A stretch of 64,000 nucleotides of DNA from NCBI GenBank assembly GCA_973895155.1, contig OZ316894.1, positions 17,050,001-17,114,000 of the forward strand, given 5' to 3'. The stretch is from Marsupella aquatica (Eukaryota; Marchantiophyta). Every line of letters starts with the position of its first letter. Within the stretch, counting starts at the first letter, position 1. The notes under the pieces were generated by a model that saw nothing but the letters and a program-made list of their open reading frames with translations, was not told the DNA's origin and did no database searches. Made by a program: the position numbers and the translations under genes. Below, piece after piece: positions 38,501 through 50,100 of the stretch.

Positions 38501-41013
38501 AAAAATTCTCTGGCAGAAGAAATGGAAGAAACCGAGCAGCTATCTGACGAAACTCATGAATTATCATACAGTTTTACAGCTGCCGATTCTTCCTCGGACA
38601 ACGAAGGTGCCACAAATAACATTGTGAGGAAGGAAGATAATGAGTCAGCTGTTGCAATTTCTACTAGTATCTGTGGATATTCAGAGCCTGGATTGCGCAA
38701 AGCACCTTACCAAGACAAGAAAGCTCTTGTTGTTTCAAATCCACTGGACTCCGGCGGCTCCAAGAGAGATCCTACCAGTTTTGCAGCTAAGGACATATTT
38801 GATTCTTCTTGCCCTGACCTGCCGACAGGCACCAGTGAGAGTAAGGAGCTTCCAGTTGAATTTAGAGTTGTCAATGTTGAGTCTAAGAGGTCGTTGGACT
38901 CTATCTATAATGACCACAGCGGTCCAGCCACCTCACCACATCAAATGGTACCAGATCTTCAAGAAACTGAAACCAGCTACAGGTCTCAAAATATCTGTCT
39001 GAGGCCTGACCGGATCATTGCACTGCAGGCTTGCCATACCAACAACCTTAGCGGTACATCTTTATTGCTTGGGAATCAACAGCTCAACATTGACTTCGAT
39101 AAATGTGCTAAAGAGAATCAAGCACACGACAATTCATATAACCGACCAGTCAATTTTGGGTTTGATTATGCCGATGCAAACTCAGAATTTGAGGGGCAAG
39201 CAAATAATCAAATAAATTATCCGGTTGGTTCCCCTCAATCACTGCAAATGCACTTGCCGCCATCACAGCATGGCTCCATAACGTCTGAAAGTCCTACCAC
39301 TTATTGCAGTAGCAGCAGCAGCAGCAGCAGCAAGGAGGGGTTCCTTTCACACACGTTAGACAATGTTGTTCCCAGGGACAGTTCAGTCAATGAACTACAT
39401 AAATTGTCACGCGCGGAGGATCGTGAGGAATGCTCTTCGGATATGTGTTCCGCTAATATGCTGCCACTCAGGTCTTCTCAGGAAATTATGGACATGGAAA
39501 AGCACGAAGCGTTGAGTCGTTGTGAGAAACAGGAAGATTATGTGGGGTGCCTCGGTAGCCAACCAATCAGCAGTTCTGATGCCCCCAACGAGGAGCAAAT
39601 GATATCAACAACTTGTCCCACAGCTCTCCAGGAAGCGTCTTGTTGTTTTTCCACTGGTTCTGATGCCCCCACGAACAGGCTTAGTGGGATAATGGAGGAA
39701 ATGAGGATACAAGCGGATGCAAGAAGGGCTGAGAAGCACAATATCATGACAGATTTGTTGACTAGTATGATTTATGAGGATTTGCTGTGTGTGGAGCTAT
39801 CCGGTAAGAACTTCTGAACATCTGAGAGTGTGAGCGAAGAGACTTCGATTCCTGCTTCGGTTTGGGAAGGGTTCTGCCGAAGATCTGGACAGTTATTTTT
39901 AATTCTTGCAGGGGGTGGTCAGGCGTATTTTATTACTTCTATTTGAAAATCTTTCAGCACTTTGGATATTGGAATTAGCAGAAGTCCCCTTGAAACTCCA
40001 CGCGTGCACTGGCTTTGTAATTAGACGATCATATATATCATTGCCTTCTATATCACAGGGCCTATATATAATCGCAGCCGCAGAACTTGTGCTTGTGCTT
40101 TATATGTTAATTTGGTGCTAATCGTTATTTTTTCCTTCAAGTCTCAGGTTTCCATCACGAGGATGAAACAAATGCTTTGGTGACATCCGGGCAGATGAAT
40201 CAGACTGCAAAACTGACAAAGACTTTCAACCCAAAAGTGAAAAGCAGGTCAAGGAAAGTGTCAGAATTTTGCCAGGTACTGAAGCATTTTCTACCCATAG
40301 GTTGGAGAGCAGCATCTATCAGGCATAAGACAGGGTTGTTTCTACATGTGGAAGGGCTGAGGCCACACCCTCTTAACCCAGCCACACGAGCAATGCCAGG
40401 AACCTTGAAGCGTAGCGTTCACTACCCTTGCCATGGACAATCAGCGTATTGCTCTAACCCAGCTACTCCACAATTTCTCTTTCTTGGCTTGAGTGATCTC
40501 CACTCATATGTACAGAGGTCGCTTGAGGACTCCAGTCTCATCCTCGATCCAAGGCCCCCAAAGTGGTATGATCCGAAGAAGCCAGTGGTTGAACATGCCT
40601 TGAGTCCTCATATCTTTGAACATAGCCAACGGCATATTCATGAAAAGCTTATTTCGGATCTAATCAATGAGATTTTACTAAAACAGTTTGACAGCAAGCT
40701 GCTTGTACCATCTGTTGGCATGAGGTCCCTTCCGGTGCCAGCTGGTGGTGAAGACCTGGTTCAGTTTGTCACAAATGGAATTTTGATGCACGAGAGATAT
40801 GCTTCAGAACATGGATTTGACATTGAAAAGGTGATTGCCAAAGCATTTGAAGATGAACATTGGGAGAAATGCTCTGAAGAAGCTAGAGACGTGGTAGGTG
40901 ACCTAGCACAAGACATTTTAGGGGATTTGATTGAGAGGTTTGTCTACGAGATGCTCCGAGGCTTGTGTTACTATATCAACCAGTGTCACGTGCTTGCTAC
41001 TTCATCAGCTTAA
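26548..41013 (+). CDS. Very large acidic protein with DUF4378-like C-terminus, possibly CEP350/TRM-like
   Basis: I join ten exons by matching phases: 26548-27402 (end uncertain), 27576-27715, 28527-29022, 29236-31129, 31883-32104, 32398-32557, 33198-33733, 34138-34262, 34709-39803 and 40148-41013, giving about 3,460 residues. Exon 2 encodes a short basic coiled coil (VRKYMETKMLERRKEQQQ, then ARKDQQRRLDLHRQ). Most of the protein is polar, Ser/Glu-rich and probably disordered, with a Ser8 run from AGC repeats at 39311-39332. The C-terminal ~170 residues are ordered (LISDLINEILLKQF, then DIEKVIAKAFEDEHW, then GDLIERFVYEM). That layout resembles DUF4378 of plant TRM proteins. With the coiled coil and size it also resembles centrosomal CEP350, whose partner FOP is the counterpart of plant TON1. 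Microtubule-organising or basal-body function is an inference. Exons 5 and 6 rest on phase alone. Confidence 0.7.
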
Positions 41014-42205
41014 CCCAAATCTGTTGTTTGGTTTATCAAGCTGTGAATAAGTTGACCTGTAACATAGAGGTATCCGGATCACAGTTCAATTCCAGGCATA
41101 TATTTGGGCTTGGATGAGGAGGCTGTATATACTTGTATTTTAGCTTGACCAACGATTTGTATCGATGATGTTCCCACATAAAATTATTTTTACTTCTCAC
41201 CTGACACCACTGGCGTGGTCTTCATAGGAGGCTGGCTTGAAACGTTAGTTCAGGTCACATCTTTGGAGATGAGTACTCAGATTCTCTACATTACGAGTGA
41301 AAGTTACTGTCAGATGCTCGTGTTGCTATGAAACATTGTGGGCCATGAAAATGCCTATTCAGACATTCTGCAATGAGATTGGTCGATATTTCATTGATCT
41401 TAATGCCTTCGTGATTTTTCCCTTTGTATATTTCACAGCATTTGGGATCATAATGCTCTGGTCCTCTTTATGATGATTCTTCTCTACTTTTACTAAAGTT
41501 AGAAAAAAATTAATCCTCTCTGGCCTTCAGGTGTAGTAAGGTCAGATTATATCCCATAATACCCTCTAAACAGTAATGTTCTTTACTGTACACAAAGGAA
41601 TGTAACAACTGCCTATTTGGCATAAGTCATGATCAATTGTTGATAACAATTATTGAATTCTAAATCTCGACTCCTATAAGGCAAACTGACTTGTTCCAGT
41701 ACCAATTATTGTTATAAGGTTTGAATCTGCTCTATGGGGTCAACTCTTTGTATTTGTGAACCAGTTCAGAATTCGCAACTACCCAATTTAGCTTTGTAGA
41801 AACCTTTTTGCAAATCCTTTAGGGTGGCTTTACAAGACTTGGGGGCACTTGTGACTCTTTTCCACCAAAGCAAACTGGAGTGCACCTCTTGTTTGAAACA
41901 AAAACTTTCTATCAAAATATCTTTTGAAATGAAGTTCAATAATAGAAATCCCTTGAATAAAGGAACCAAAGTGTGGAAATGTTTGGACCGGCTATGGGGG
42001 TGCTTAAAATTCTAGACAAAGTAACACTCCACACCAGAATTTACTTGGGCCCACTACTTGCCCCTTGAAATAGGTAGACACTATACTTGAATGGGGTCCA
42101 AGCTCTTGTTAAGCAAACTGCAGCCATTTCCACTCATTCTAGAGTCTCATTGAAGGCCAGAACTTGTCTTAGAGGGATTAAAAGTAGCATTGGTCCCCCA
42201 ACGTC
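41014..42205. other. 3' flank of the large gene; no gene
   Basis: AT-rich, stop-dense sequence. Polyadenylation of the large gene probably occurs in the first few hundred bases. The short frames at 41.77-42.28 kb show no domain. Confidence 0.45.
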
Positions 42206-43945
42206 TTGTCTGCTCACATTATACAATACTTCCTACCATGGTAAAAAATCAAAAGATATTAAGAACCACAAGTGACTTGCTAACAATACTCATTTAGCTA
42301 GCAAACATTCTTGTCTACTCACATCATACAATACCTCCTACCATGGTCAAAAATAAAAAGACATTAAGAGCATCTAGCTACCAAAAATTATTTTCTCTCA
42401 CATCATACAATACCTCCTACCATGATAAAAATAAAATGACATTAAGACCCGCCAGTGACCGGGCCAGGGACTTGCTAACAATACTCATCTAGCTAGCAAA
42501 ACCTCATGTCTGCGCACATCATGGGCAAAAAATAATCCGTGGACCCCCATGTTAGGCAGTTATCTAGAAACTGAAGCCCAAATGGACCTCCAAGTCCGAA
42601 GAAAAATAAATTCAAAAATGGACAAGTCAATGTTTGACACTTGAAACAATTGCCAAACTTACCAAGGGAACCATAATTAACATGAATCACAAAATCAACT
42701 GCAATGTGAACTACTGTTTAATGTTGGGTAGCTTAATTGCCCACTTCAGCAAAACGGTGCTCTATGGTTTCCTCCACAGTACTGAAGGGATGTCGGATGC
42801 ACTCAAGTTGCATAGAAAGTAATCACTTTTCAATTCCTACACGTAGAGAGACGAAGAGAGAGAAACCATCAGTGTCATCAAATCACTAACTTTGCAGAAT
42901 TGTTTGAGACAAAACTTTTCATGGAAACAATCTTCAATTGTAGAATTCGGAATAGATCGAAAGCTAGAGAAATTTAGAAATTCATGATCACTTTAGTACT
43001 TGATAAAATCTCTTAATGTCACACTCATTGGAAAACTAGAGAACATTGGAAACTCATAATCTACTCAGAACTCAACTAAATCTATCAATATTAAGTTCAT
43101 TAAATAGCTAAAGAAATTCTAAAACTCATAATCTATTTAGTACTCGATAAAATGTGTCAATTTTAGGTTCATTCTCATGGAAGAAATAAACATTTCAGGG
43201 GTTGTGCAAACAAGAGATTTCTATTTATATTCACATTAGAGATTATGAAATCACGGGTAAAATTTAATTTTCAAATTACTTACTCAATTTTTACCAAAGG
43301 GTGACAATCTTGAGCTCACTAGGACAGTCTTTTCAAGATCTTTCCATCGCCATATTATATTTGAGTTTTTATTATGATTTGACTCAGCAATGTCAAATCA
43401 AAAATTAATGTCAGGGAAATTTTATGTTTTGAATAAAATTAATTTATAAATAAAGCCGTTACTGGGGAAATGTACCTCAATCTTTGTCTTTTGATTTGCA
43501 TGTCAATTTTTTTACATTCTCTTTTATGGTATGGCGTCCCAATTTTTACAAAAAAGTTGCCACAAACACTAATGCAAAAGTTAATTTTATAAAAAAAAAA
43601 GTCTCTTAGTGTTTGCAGTTTGCCATGATGTGGCACTCTGTGGAGCCTAGAATCTTGGGGTCCATAATAAAAAGACAGCAAGAACCACTAGTGGCATACA
43701 ATATCTCCTAACACGGTCAAAAATCAAAACATAAAGAATTACTACCGTAGTGACTTGCTCACAATGCTCATCTACCATCTAGCAAAAACTCATGTCTGCT
43801 CACATCTTACAATACCTCCTACCTTGGCTCCTACCATGGTCAAAAAATCAAAAGTCATAAAGAACCACTACCGTAGTGACTCACTAACAATACTCATCCA
43901 CTGTAGCTAGCAAATATTCATGTCTGCTCACATCTTACAATACGT
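42206..43945. repeat. Diverged ~80-130 bp repeats split by an insertion
   Basis: Copies marked by tgtctgctcacat, acaatacctcctaccatggt and cttgctaacaatactcat begin near 42208, 42311, 42391 and 42508. They resume at about 43690, 43793 and 43921. The intervening 42525-43670 has none of these repeats. The junctions carry near-complementary ends (gtggaccccca at about 42538 and ttggggtccat at about 43658), so a ~1.1-kb element may have entered the array. No transposase frame is seen in it and no clear target duplication was found. Confidence 0.55.
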
Positions 43946-44188
43946 CCTACCATGGTCAGGCATGACCCTTGCCTTGGGTCATACTACAGTACATCGAGCT
44001 CCAATACCTCCTACCATGGTCAGGCGTGACCCTTGCCTTGTGGTCATACTACAGTACATCGAGCTCCAACAGCTTCTACCATGGTCAGGCGTGACCCTTG
44101 CCTTGGGGTCATACTACAGTTTATCGAGCTCCAATACCTCCTACCATGGTCAGGCGTGACCCTTGCCTTGGGTCATACTATATCGAGC
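43946..44188. repeat. 64-65 bp tandem array in the SKP1 upstream region
   Basis: Four nearly identical copies begin with ctaccatggtcagg at 43947, 44011, 44076 and 44141 (periods 64, 65, 65). Each continues gtgacccttgccttgggtca and tactacagtacatcgagctc. The last copy is cut short at about 44185 and passes directly into the SKP1 leader. The first half of the unit is shared with the older array at 42.2-43.9 kb, from which it was probably amplified. Confidence 0.85.
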
Positions 44189-44462
44189 GACGGCACTGTG
44201 GTCCTCATCCTCTTCTTTTGTCTCAGTATTCTCTCTCTCTCTCTCTCTCGTCTTCGTTCTCGCCGAGATTTCTGTGCGCTCCTCTTCTCCGACCTTCTTC
44301 TTCTGGTCGAGCGGCATCGCATCGGCAGACAGACGCCATCGCTGCGCTCCGTCGGCTGAACTCGACATTTGCCATCCAGAGAACAGCAATTTGTGCTCTG
44401 AATGTAATTTGAGCGGAGGCAGAATCGAGAAAGGGAAGCGCAAGTGACGCGAGAAAGGAAAG
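44189..44462 (+). promoter_or_regulatory. SKP1 proximal promoter and 5' leader with CT tract
   Basis: A CT dinucleotide run at about 44230-44249 and further pyrimidine-rich DNA precede the SKP1 ATG. Pyrimidine-rich leaders are common in highly expressed plant genes. I could not place a TATA box or start site. Confidence 0.45.
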
Positions 44463-45331
44463 ATGTCGAGGGACAATAAGGTGAAGCTGAAGTCGTCTGA
44501 CGATGAGATGTTCGAGGTCGACGAGGCGGTCGCGTATGAGTCGCAAACCGTGAAGAACATGATCGAGGACACCGGAACCGACAGCGCGATTCCCTTGCCC
44601 AATGTCTCGAGCAAGATCCTGGCCAAGGTTATCGAGTATTGCAGATACCACGTCGACTCGCAGAAAACTTCTGACGATAAGCCGGCCGTTCCCGAGGACG
44701 AAATCAAGCAGTGGGATGCGGAGTTCGTCAAGGTTGACCAGGCCACGCTCTTCGATCTCATCCTAGTAAGTTCGCAGTGCAGTACCCCTTTCTCTCACTC
44801 GCTCGCTCGCCCGTTCGTTCGTTCGTTTTTAGGGCAACAACATCATAATTATCAACGTTGTTGTGACGCTTTGCTTTGGACAGGAGCGGGTTAATTGTCT
44901 TGTCTGTCATCATCAGGGTTACGGTGTAGCCCTGACACGGCATACATGGTCTTTGAGGATGTGTTGTGACCTCAGGATTCCTCCCTCGTTAGCGCTAAAA
45001 GTAGTCGCGAATTGGAGAATCGAGGCTTCCCATAGTGTTGAATATTCCAATAACAAATGTACTTTACTGTACTTTACTGTACTGCAGCATGGTGTGGTTT
45101 CTCATTCGTAGTGATATAGTTGTTTCTGATTCGCCATCTTCTTCATTCTTCCTACAGGCTGCCAACTATCTGAACATAAAGAACTTGCTGGACTTGACAT
45201 GCCAAACTGTCGCGGACATGATCAAGGGCAAGACTCCCGAGGAAATCAGGAAGACGTTCAATATCAAGAACGACTTCACTCCAGAAGAGGAAGAGGAGGT
45301 CAGGAGGGAGAACCAGTGGGCCTTTGAGTAG
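44463..45331 (+). CDS. SKP1: SKP1-like adaptor of SCF ubiquitin ligases
   Basis: Two exons, 44463-44765 and 45158-45331, join in phase 0 across a 392-base intron (GTAAGT...CTACAG) and give 158 residues, the normal SKP1 length. SKP1 links the CUL1 scaffold to F-box proteins and so connects substrate receptors to the SCF E3 ligase in cytosol and nucleus. The N-terminal BTB/POZ-like part starts [19 protein letters not shown]. The C-terminal Skp1 dimerisation domain reads [20 protein letters not shown], then [20 protein letters not shown], and ends with the diagnostic NQWAFE. The intron lies exactly between ...FDLIL and AANYLN, a conserved place for plant SKP1/ASK genes. No defect is visible. Confidence 0.97.
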
Positions 45332-47181
45332 TTGGTCACTTCGGGCCTCCTTTCTGGCGATGGTGTTGTTCGCGTTCTTGATTGATGAGAGGCCGAGGCA
45401 GCCAACAGTCACGGAGAGAAGGCTTGGCTTTTCAGCCATGGTGTCGAAGTTTTCCGCTCTTCTGTGAATTTGTTAAGGCTCTGGTGGTGGCCATGTTGAC
45501 GTGTTTAATTGTAGGAGTAGTTAGTCTTGTACATTTTTACAAACCGACCGGTGTCGTTGATCATGGATTTGGGGTAAATTCAGGCCTTGGGGACAGTGCC
45601 TTTTTACCCGAAATAATGGTATGGTAGATTTTTCATTCGTCTTGTCATCTGGTTATAACAATGTCGGCAGAAATACTGACGCTACATGGGTATGGACGTT
45701 TAGGTAGAAGGACCTTATGAGTTTATAAGTGAAGACTCTTGTCAATCATACAAACCGAACTGTGAGGTCGAATTTTCCTTCACGATACAACTCCTCTTGC
45801 TCCGTGTGTTACTAAATGCTTATTGTATCGCCGGTGTTGCTTTGCAACGATGTGGTTTATTACCTTAGGCTTCCTCTTTTAAGGGCCCTTGCCGTCTCAT
45901 GCGCATTCATTTATTCTTGGTTTAAAGTTTTCGAGGTATGAGTTTTGAACATCTCCGTTTTGAGAATCTCACAGTTCAAGAATTTTCTAGGCATTGAATC
46001 GGAAATATAAACGCTAGTCTCACCAGTAACTCGTAGTCTTGCACTGTCGTTGCGTCAATTGTGTCCAATAGGTCAATCGGCCGTGATATGTGTATTGGGT
46101 GCACTCTGCCATGAATCTCTCTATAGCTCCTGTGTCGTTGTTTTTCGAAATGTTCCTACCGTGGTGGTGTCTGATTTGACTGGCTACAAATCAAGGGAAA
46201 GTTGCTTAGTTCAGATGACCGAGCACCGAAGCGAGGACAGCTTCAAGGCCGAAGCAATTCGAGTCCTCGAAAGTATCACTAATTCTTTGTGATTACACAA
46301 GTTTGATGATTGTAAAGCAAGATAGTGTAGGTCGCATTTCAGTAATGGCACTTAAATTTCATGATAAGGACAGTTTCGAAACCCAGGTGGGCCTTTTCCT
46401 GTAGTCTGCTCAGTTTGAATCTTTTGCATGAATACCTCCAGCCTACTCTTTGGTACATAGTTTCGGTTTGCATGAGTACTATTGACAGTATGACGGCTTG
46501 TCAAACTACAACATGATTTTACATCTGCGGGGCTGTCTTGGCATTTACACACGGTTTGTTAGGAGGGTGGTATTCATAGACAGTCGAGAGAGCAAGAAGA
46601 TCTGACGGGAACATTCACATTTCTAGACGCTCTATCGTTGGAGCTTCAAAATGCAATTTTACTCAGTTTGAGGTGATTGCCAGACGCGATAGGACTTTGG
46701 ATAGGATTTTGGAAAGATGCCCATGATTGAAGCTGTTCTTTGAAAGCACTTCCAGAACCACGTGCATTTTCCACTCAACCAAGAGCCGAGGGCAAATGCC
46801 ATTTTGTATTCAATCTGTAAAAGTATACAACCGTTGGATCGGGGCATTCGGCCAACGTTTGAAGAAGGGCATCCTTCTTGGGACGAGTTCACTCGTTGCT
46901 TCTCTCTATCTGCCTAAAGTTGCCCCAGCAATATGAATCCTCTCAGTGGATGCCTAGTTCCTAACCCCTAATTCTGAACCCCCTAATAATTTATGATGAT
47001 TTGAACACTTACAATTGAACGTAGATACCATGCAATACTAGTCATACTGGAGATTAGGGTGTTTCTATTTTACAAGTAAAACGTACATGAAGTGTGGTCT
47101 ACAGTTGACGCTTATGATCAGAACGTGTTGTAATTGTAGCAAGTCTCACCAGCAAGACAATCCTCAGATGGAACACATCGA
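45332..47181. other. Intergenic region between convergent SKP1 and CCD1
   Basis: It holds both 3' UTRs. Short frames (for example 46050-46292) lack domains. No repeat array or RNA gene is recognised. Confidence 0.5.
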
Positions 47182-50100
47182 CTACGACCTTTGCAGCTGT
47201 AATTCAGCCTGCAAACATGTACAGAACCCTTCCAGAGTTTAGACATTATCACCCTCCCAAGAAAGCTGTCCAAAATTAGCTTCACAAAATAAGAATGACA
47301 AAGAAGCCCAGAGCAAAATGATTATACAAAGAGAGCGGAATCTATTACTTCACCGAAACAAGAATACAAAGAAGGCCAGAGCAAAAGAATGAAGAGGGCA
47401 ATCTAAAGACATTAATAATGCAGAGATTTAGAAAAGAGCCCATATGTTTGCCCAAGAACATGTAACCAAACGAAAAGGTTTGCTACAGCAAATCAGGTCA
47501 TCACGTCCACGTACCTCAGGAACAAACAAGGCATGAAAGCCATAGGGTACTCTTGCTGGCAATTCAATAACAGCAACGGGATCAGGAGACATTGTTCGTG
47601 CATCGATCACAACCACCTCGGATACCCTGGCACATCACAATTCACATCCTCAGTAAAAATTCTCGATGACAGCCAGCCCGACAGTATCAAATACCAATTA
47701 CTAGTCAGGGAACGAGTTGGGTCCCAGAGAATTCCTGGAGTTGGGAATTTCTGAGGTTCAAGCAAATGTAGAAACTCACGATCTCGTTTCGTCGAACACA
47801 AAGTTGAGTAAGTATCCGTCATCTTCGTCTACCTCCCTTCCACGATTCTTGGCAACAAAAACAGGCTCGGATCCAACACGATTATGCCCATGCCAAAAAA
47901 GACCTGCAATATTCCCTCCTACTTCCGGCTTTGTAGAACCTAACTTAGGCTCTAATGTCAAATCATATTTTGCAACTCCAATAATTCGAATTGCATCTTC
48001 AAATATAGCCGTGTACACAAATCGGTTCTTCCTGCGGAACAGTAGAGAAAGGAACATTAGAAGCTTCGAAGAGAAATGGATACCTTCCTGTTTACGAAAG
48101 TACAGACATATCATGGAACAGGTGCAGGACATGTCTTACGAAGCATATGGAAGATTGTAGAAAATAAATGAAATTGCTCAAGTTCCGAAGCTATGATACA
48201 GCTTTTAATTGAGATGCAATGCACTAGTTTCCATAGCAGATATTTAGGATCGAAAGCGATCCAAGAGTCACTTCCAGGGCTCCTGTGCATGATGACTTAC
48301 CGGCCAACATACTCATCATTAATCTGTGGAAAGTCAGATAGAAAGTCTCCAAGCTTTCTCTCCACAGCCATTCCAGTCTTCATGTTGAACCGATACTCCC
48401 ACCTGTATATAGTCGTGCTCAGAATCGAGAAATGGTACCATTCAGCCAAGGAAGATGTTGCAATTCTCATCATATCAGCAACAGGAATCTGAACTTGTAA
48501 AAATGGATAAACTCAGCGAAAAAGTCTTTGCTAGTAACTTGTACACAAACGATGGTAATACAAAAGAAGCATTTGAACATAGAACATTGACTTTTGACTT
48601 AATACTACAGAAATAGTTATGGGCTTAAGTCTCAGAAAACTGGCCCCAAGATGCTGTGGCTACGTGAAGTGTAGAGCTTAGTTTACAGAAAATTTAAGTA
48701 AAATTTTACTTTAAAATTGGGTCGGATTGTTCCTTAAAGTTTGGAGAAGAACGATAAACTTAGTTCACATTTCCACGTCCCCCGAGAAAATCTTATCAAA
48801 TCTCTCTAATACTCTCCATTAGGATTTTAAGTTGTAGACAGACAAAATTTACATCTACGATGTTCCTTTCTCTCCCATTCATGGTTGACTAAGTCAAATG
48901 CCAGCTTACATCTCTATATCGAAGGTTTCCACTATGGACTTCTCGCTTACAGCAGTGACTCCCATATAGATATAAGGAAAACGGCATGATATCAAAACCA
49001 CATCATCTCCTTCCTCCCATGCATTTGCTGCACGGTCAATTGAGAGTAAATGTTGTCAGAAGCAACAAACCTCGCTCATATTTTTTCCCTGAATCTGGTC
49101 TTGCAAAAATCTAACGCTGAATAACACAAACTCTGGAATGTCAAGACAATTTAAACTGAGAGTAAGCGCGGAAAAACTCGCACAAAATCTAGATAAGGCA
49201 AGACGGAGGGGGATTGGGGAAACCCATGCAGTCCACTCAAGCGAAATTACTCACCATTGTGAAAAACAGCACAAGAAGAAAGCTCAAACCAGCGAATTTG
49301 AGATTCATCTTTCGCGTATCTTGGTAAGACTCCGAAACGTGCAGGCTTCGTTTCATCAAATGAGAATACAAATTGATTCTTCCTAACCATATCCTGAATA
49401 AAAACAAAATAGACAGGAGTAGTATTAGCGACTTCTCAACTCAAATCCTGGAAATCTGATTGAGAAGACTTTCCTTTACGAACTCTCCTAAAACAACAAG
49501 AGGAATATCTCCATTCCAGGTCAATCATCACTGACTCATAACATGATCATCTACCCAGATAAAAACTTAAGCTTGAGCTTATGTTCCTAACCTCTGGCCT
49601 GAAGAACACAGGAATATCCATGAAGATGGCGTATCTTTCAGTGATAGCAAAGTCATGCATCATTACTGGTGCTGGGATGGTGATAGGAACAGGATCCCCC
49701 ATCACTCCATCTTTCGAGATAACGCGATACGTTACATAAGGAGGAGTATCCACTCGGTACCCAAATGTAAACATCTCCCCTGCAGTAGTGCAAGTACGAT
49801 CAGACCACCCACGCAAAAGTAGATCCGGGGTCAAAATGACAGCATTACCATATTGTGAAGTGACTACCTTATTCAACAAGCAGATGCATGGCCTACGAGA
49901 AACTAAGGGGGCCCAAATTCCAATCAATAGCTTGTGTTTGATACGTTGCTGGATATTCGGGAGGTCATACAAAACCTGTGTCAGGATCGATTTTTGGGTG
50001 CGCAGTAAACGAATGATTCAACTTCTTGTCATAGTCATGGCGAGCGATGGTCTCCAGGTCACCATCTTCGAGCACCCGTATCACATCTGCAACGATATGG

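Noticed and set aside
46050-46292. An 80-codon frame downstream of SKP1
   Set aside because: No domain and no convincing splice partners; more likely chance in 3' flanking DNA.
47428-47514. Stop at 47428 as the normal end of CCD1
   Set aside because: A canonical donor (GTACGT) follows VPE, and the exon at 47208-47182 restores a CCD1-like tail in phase. The longer frame is better explained as a retained intron.
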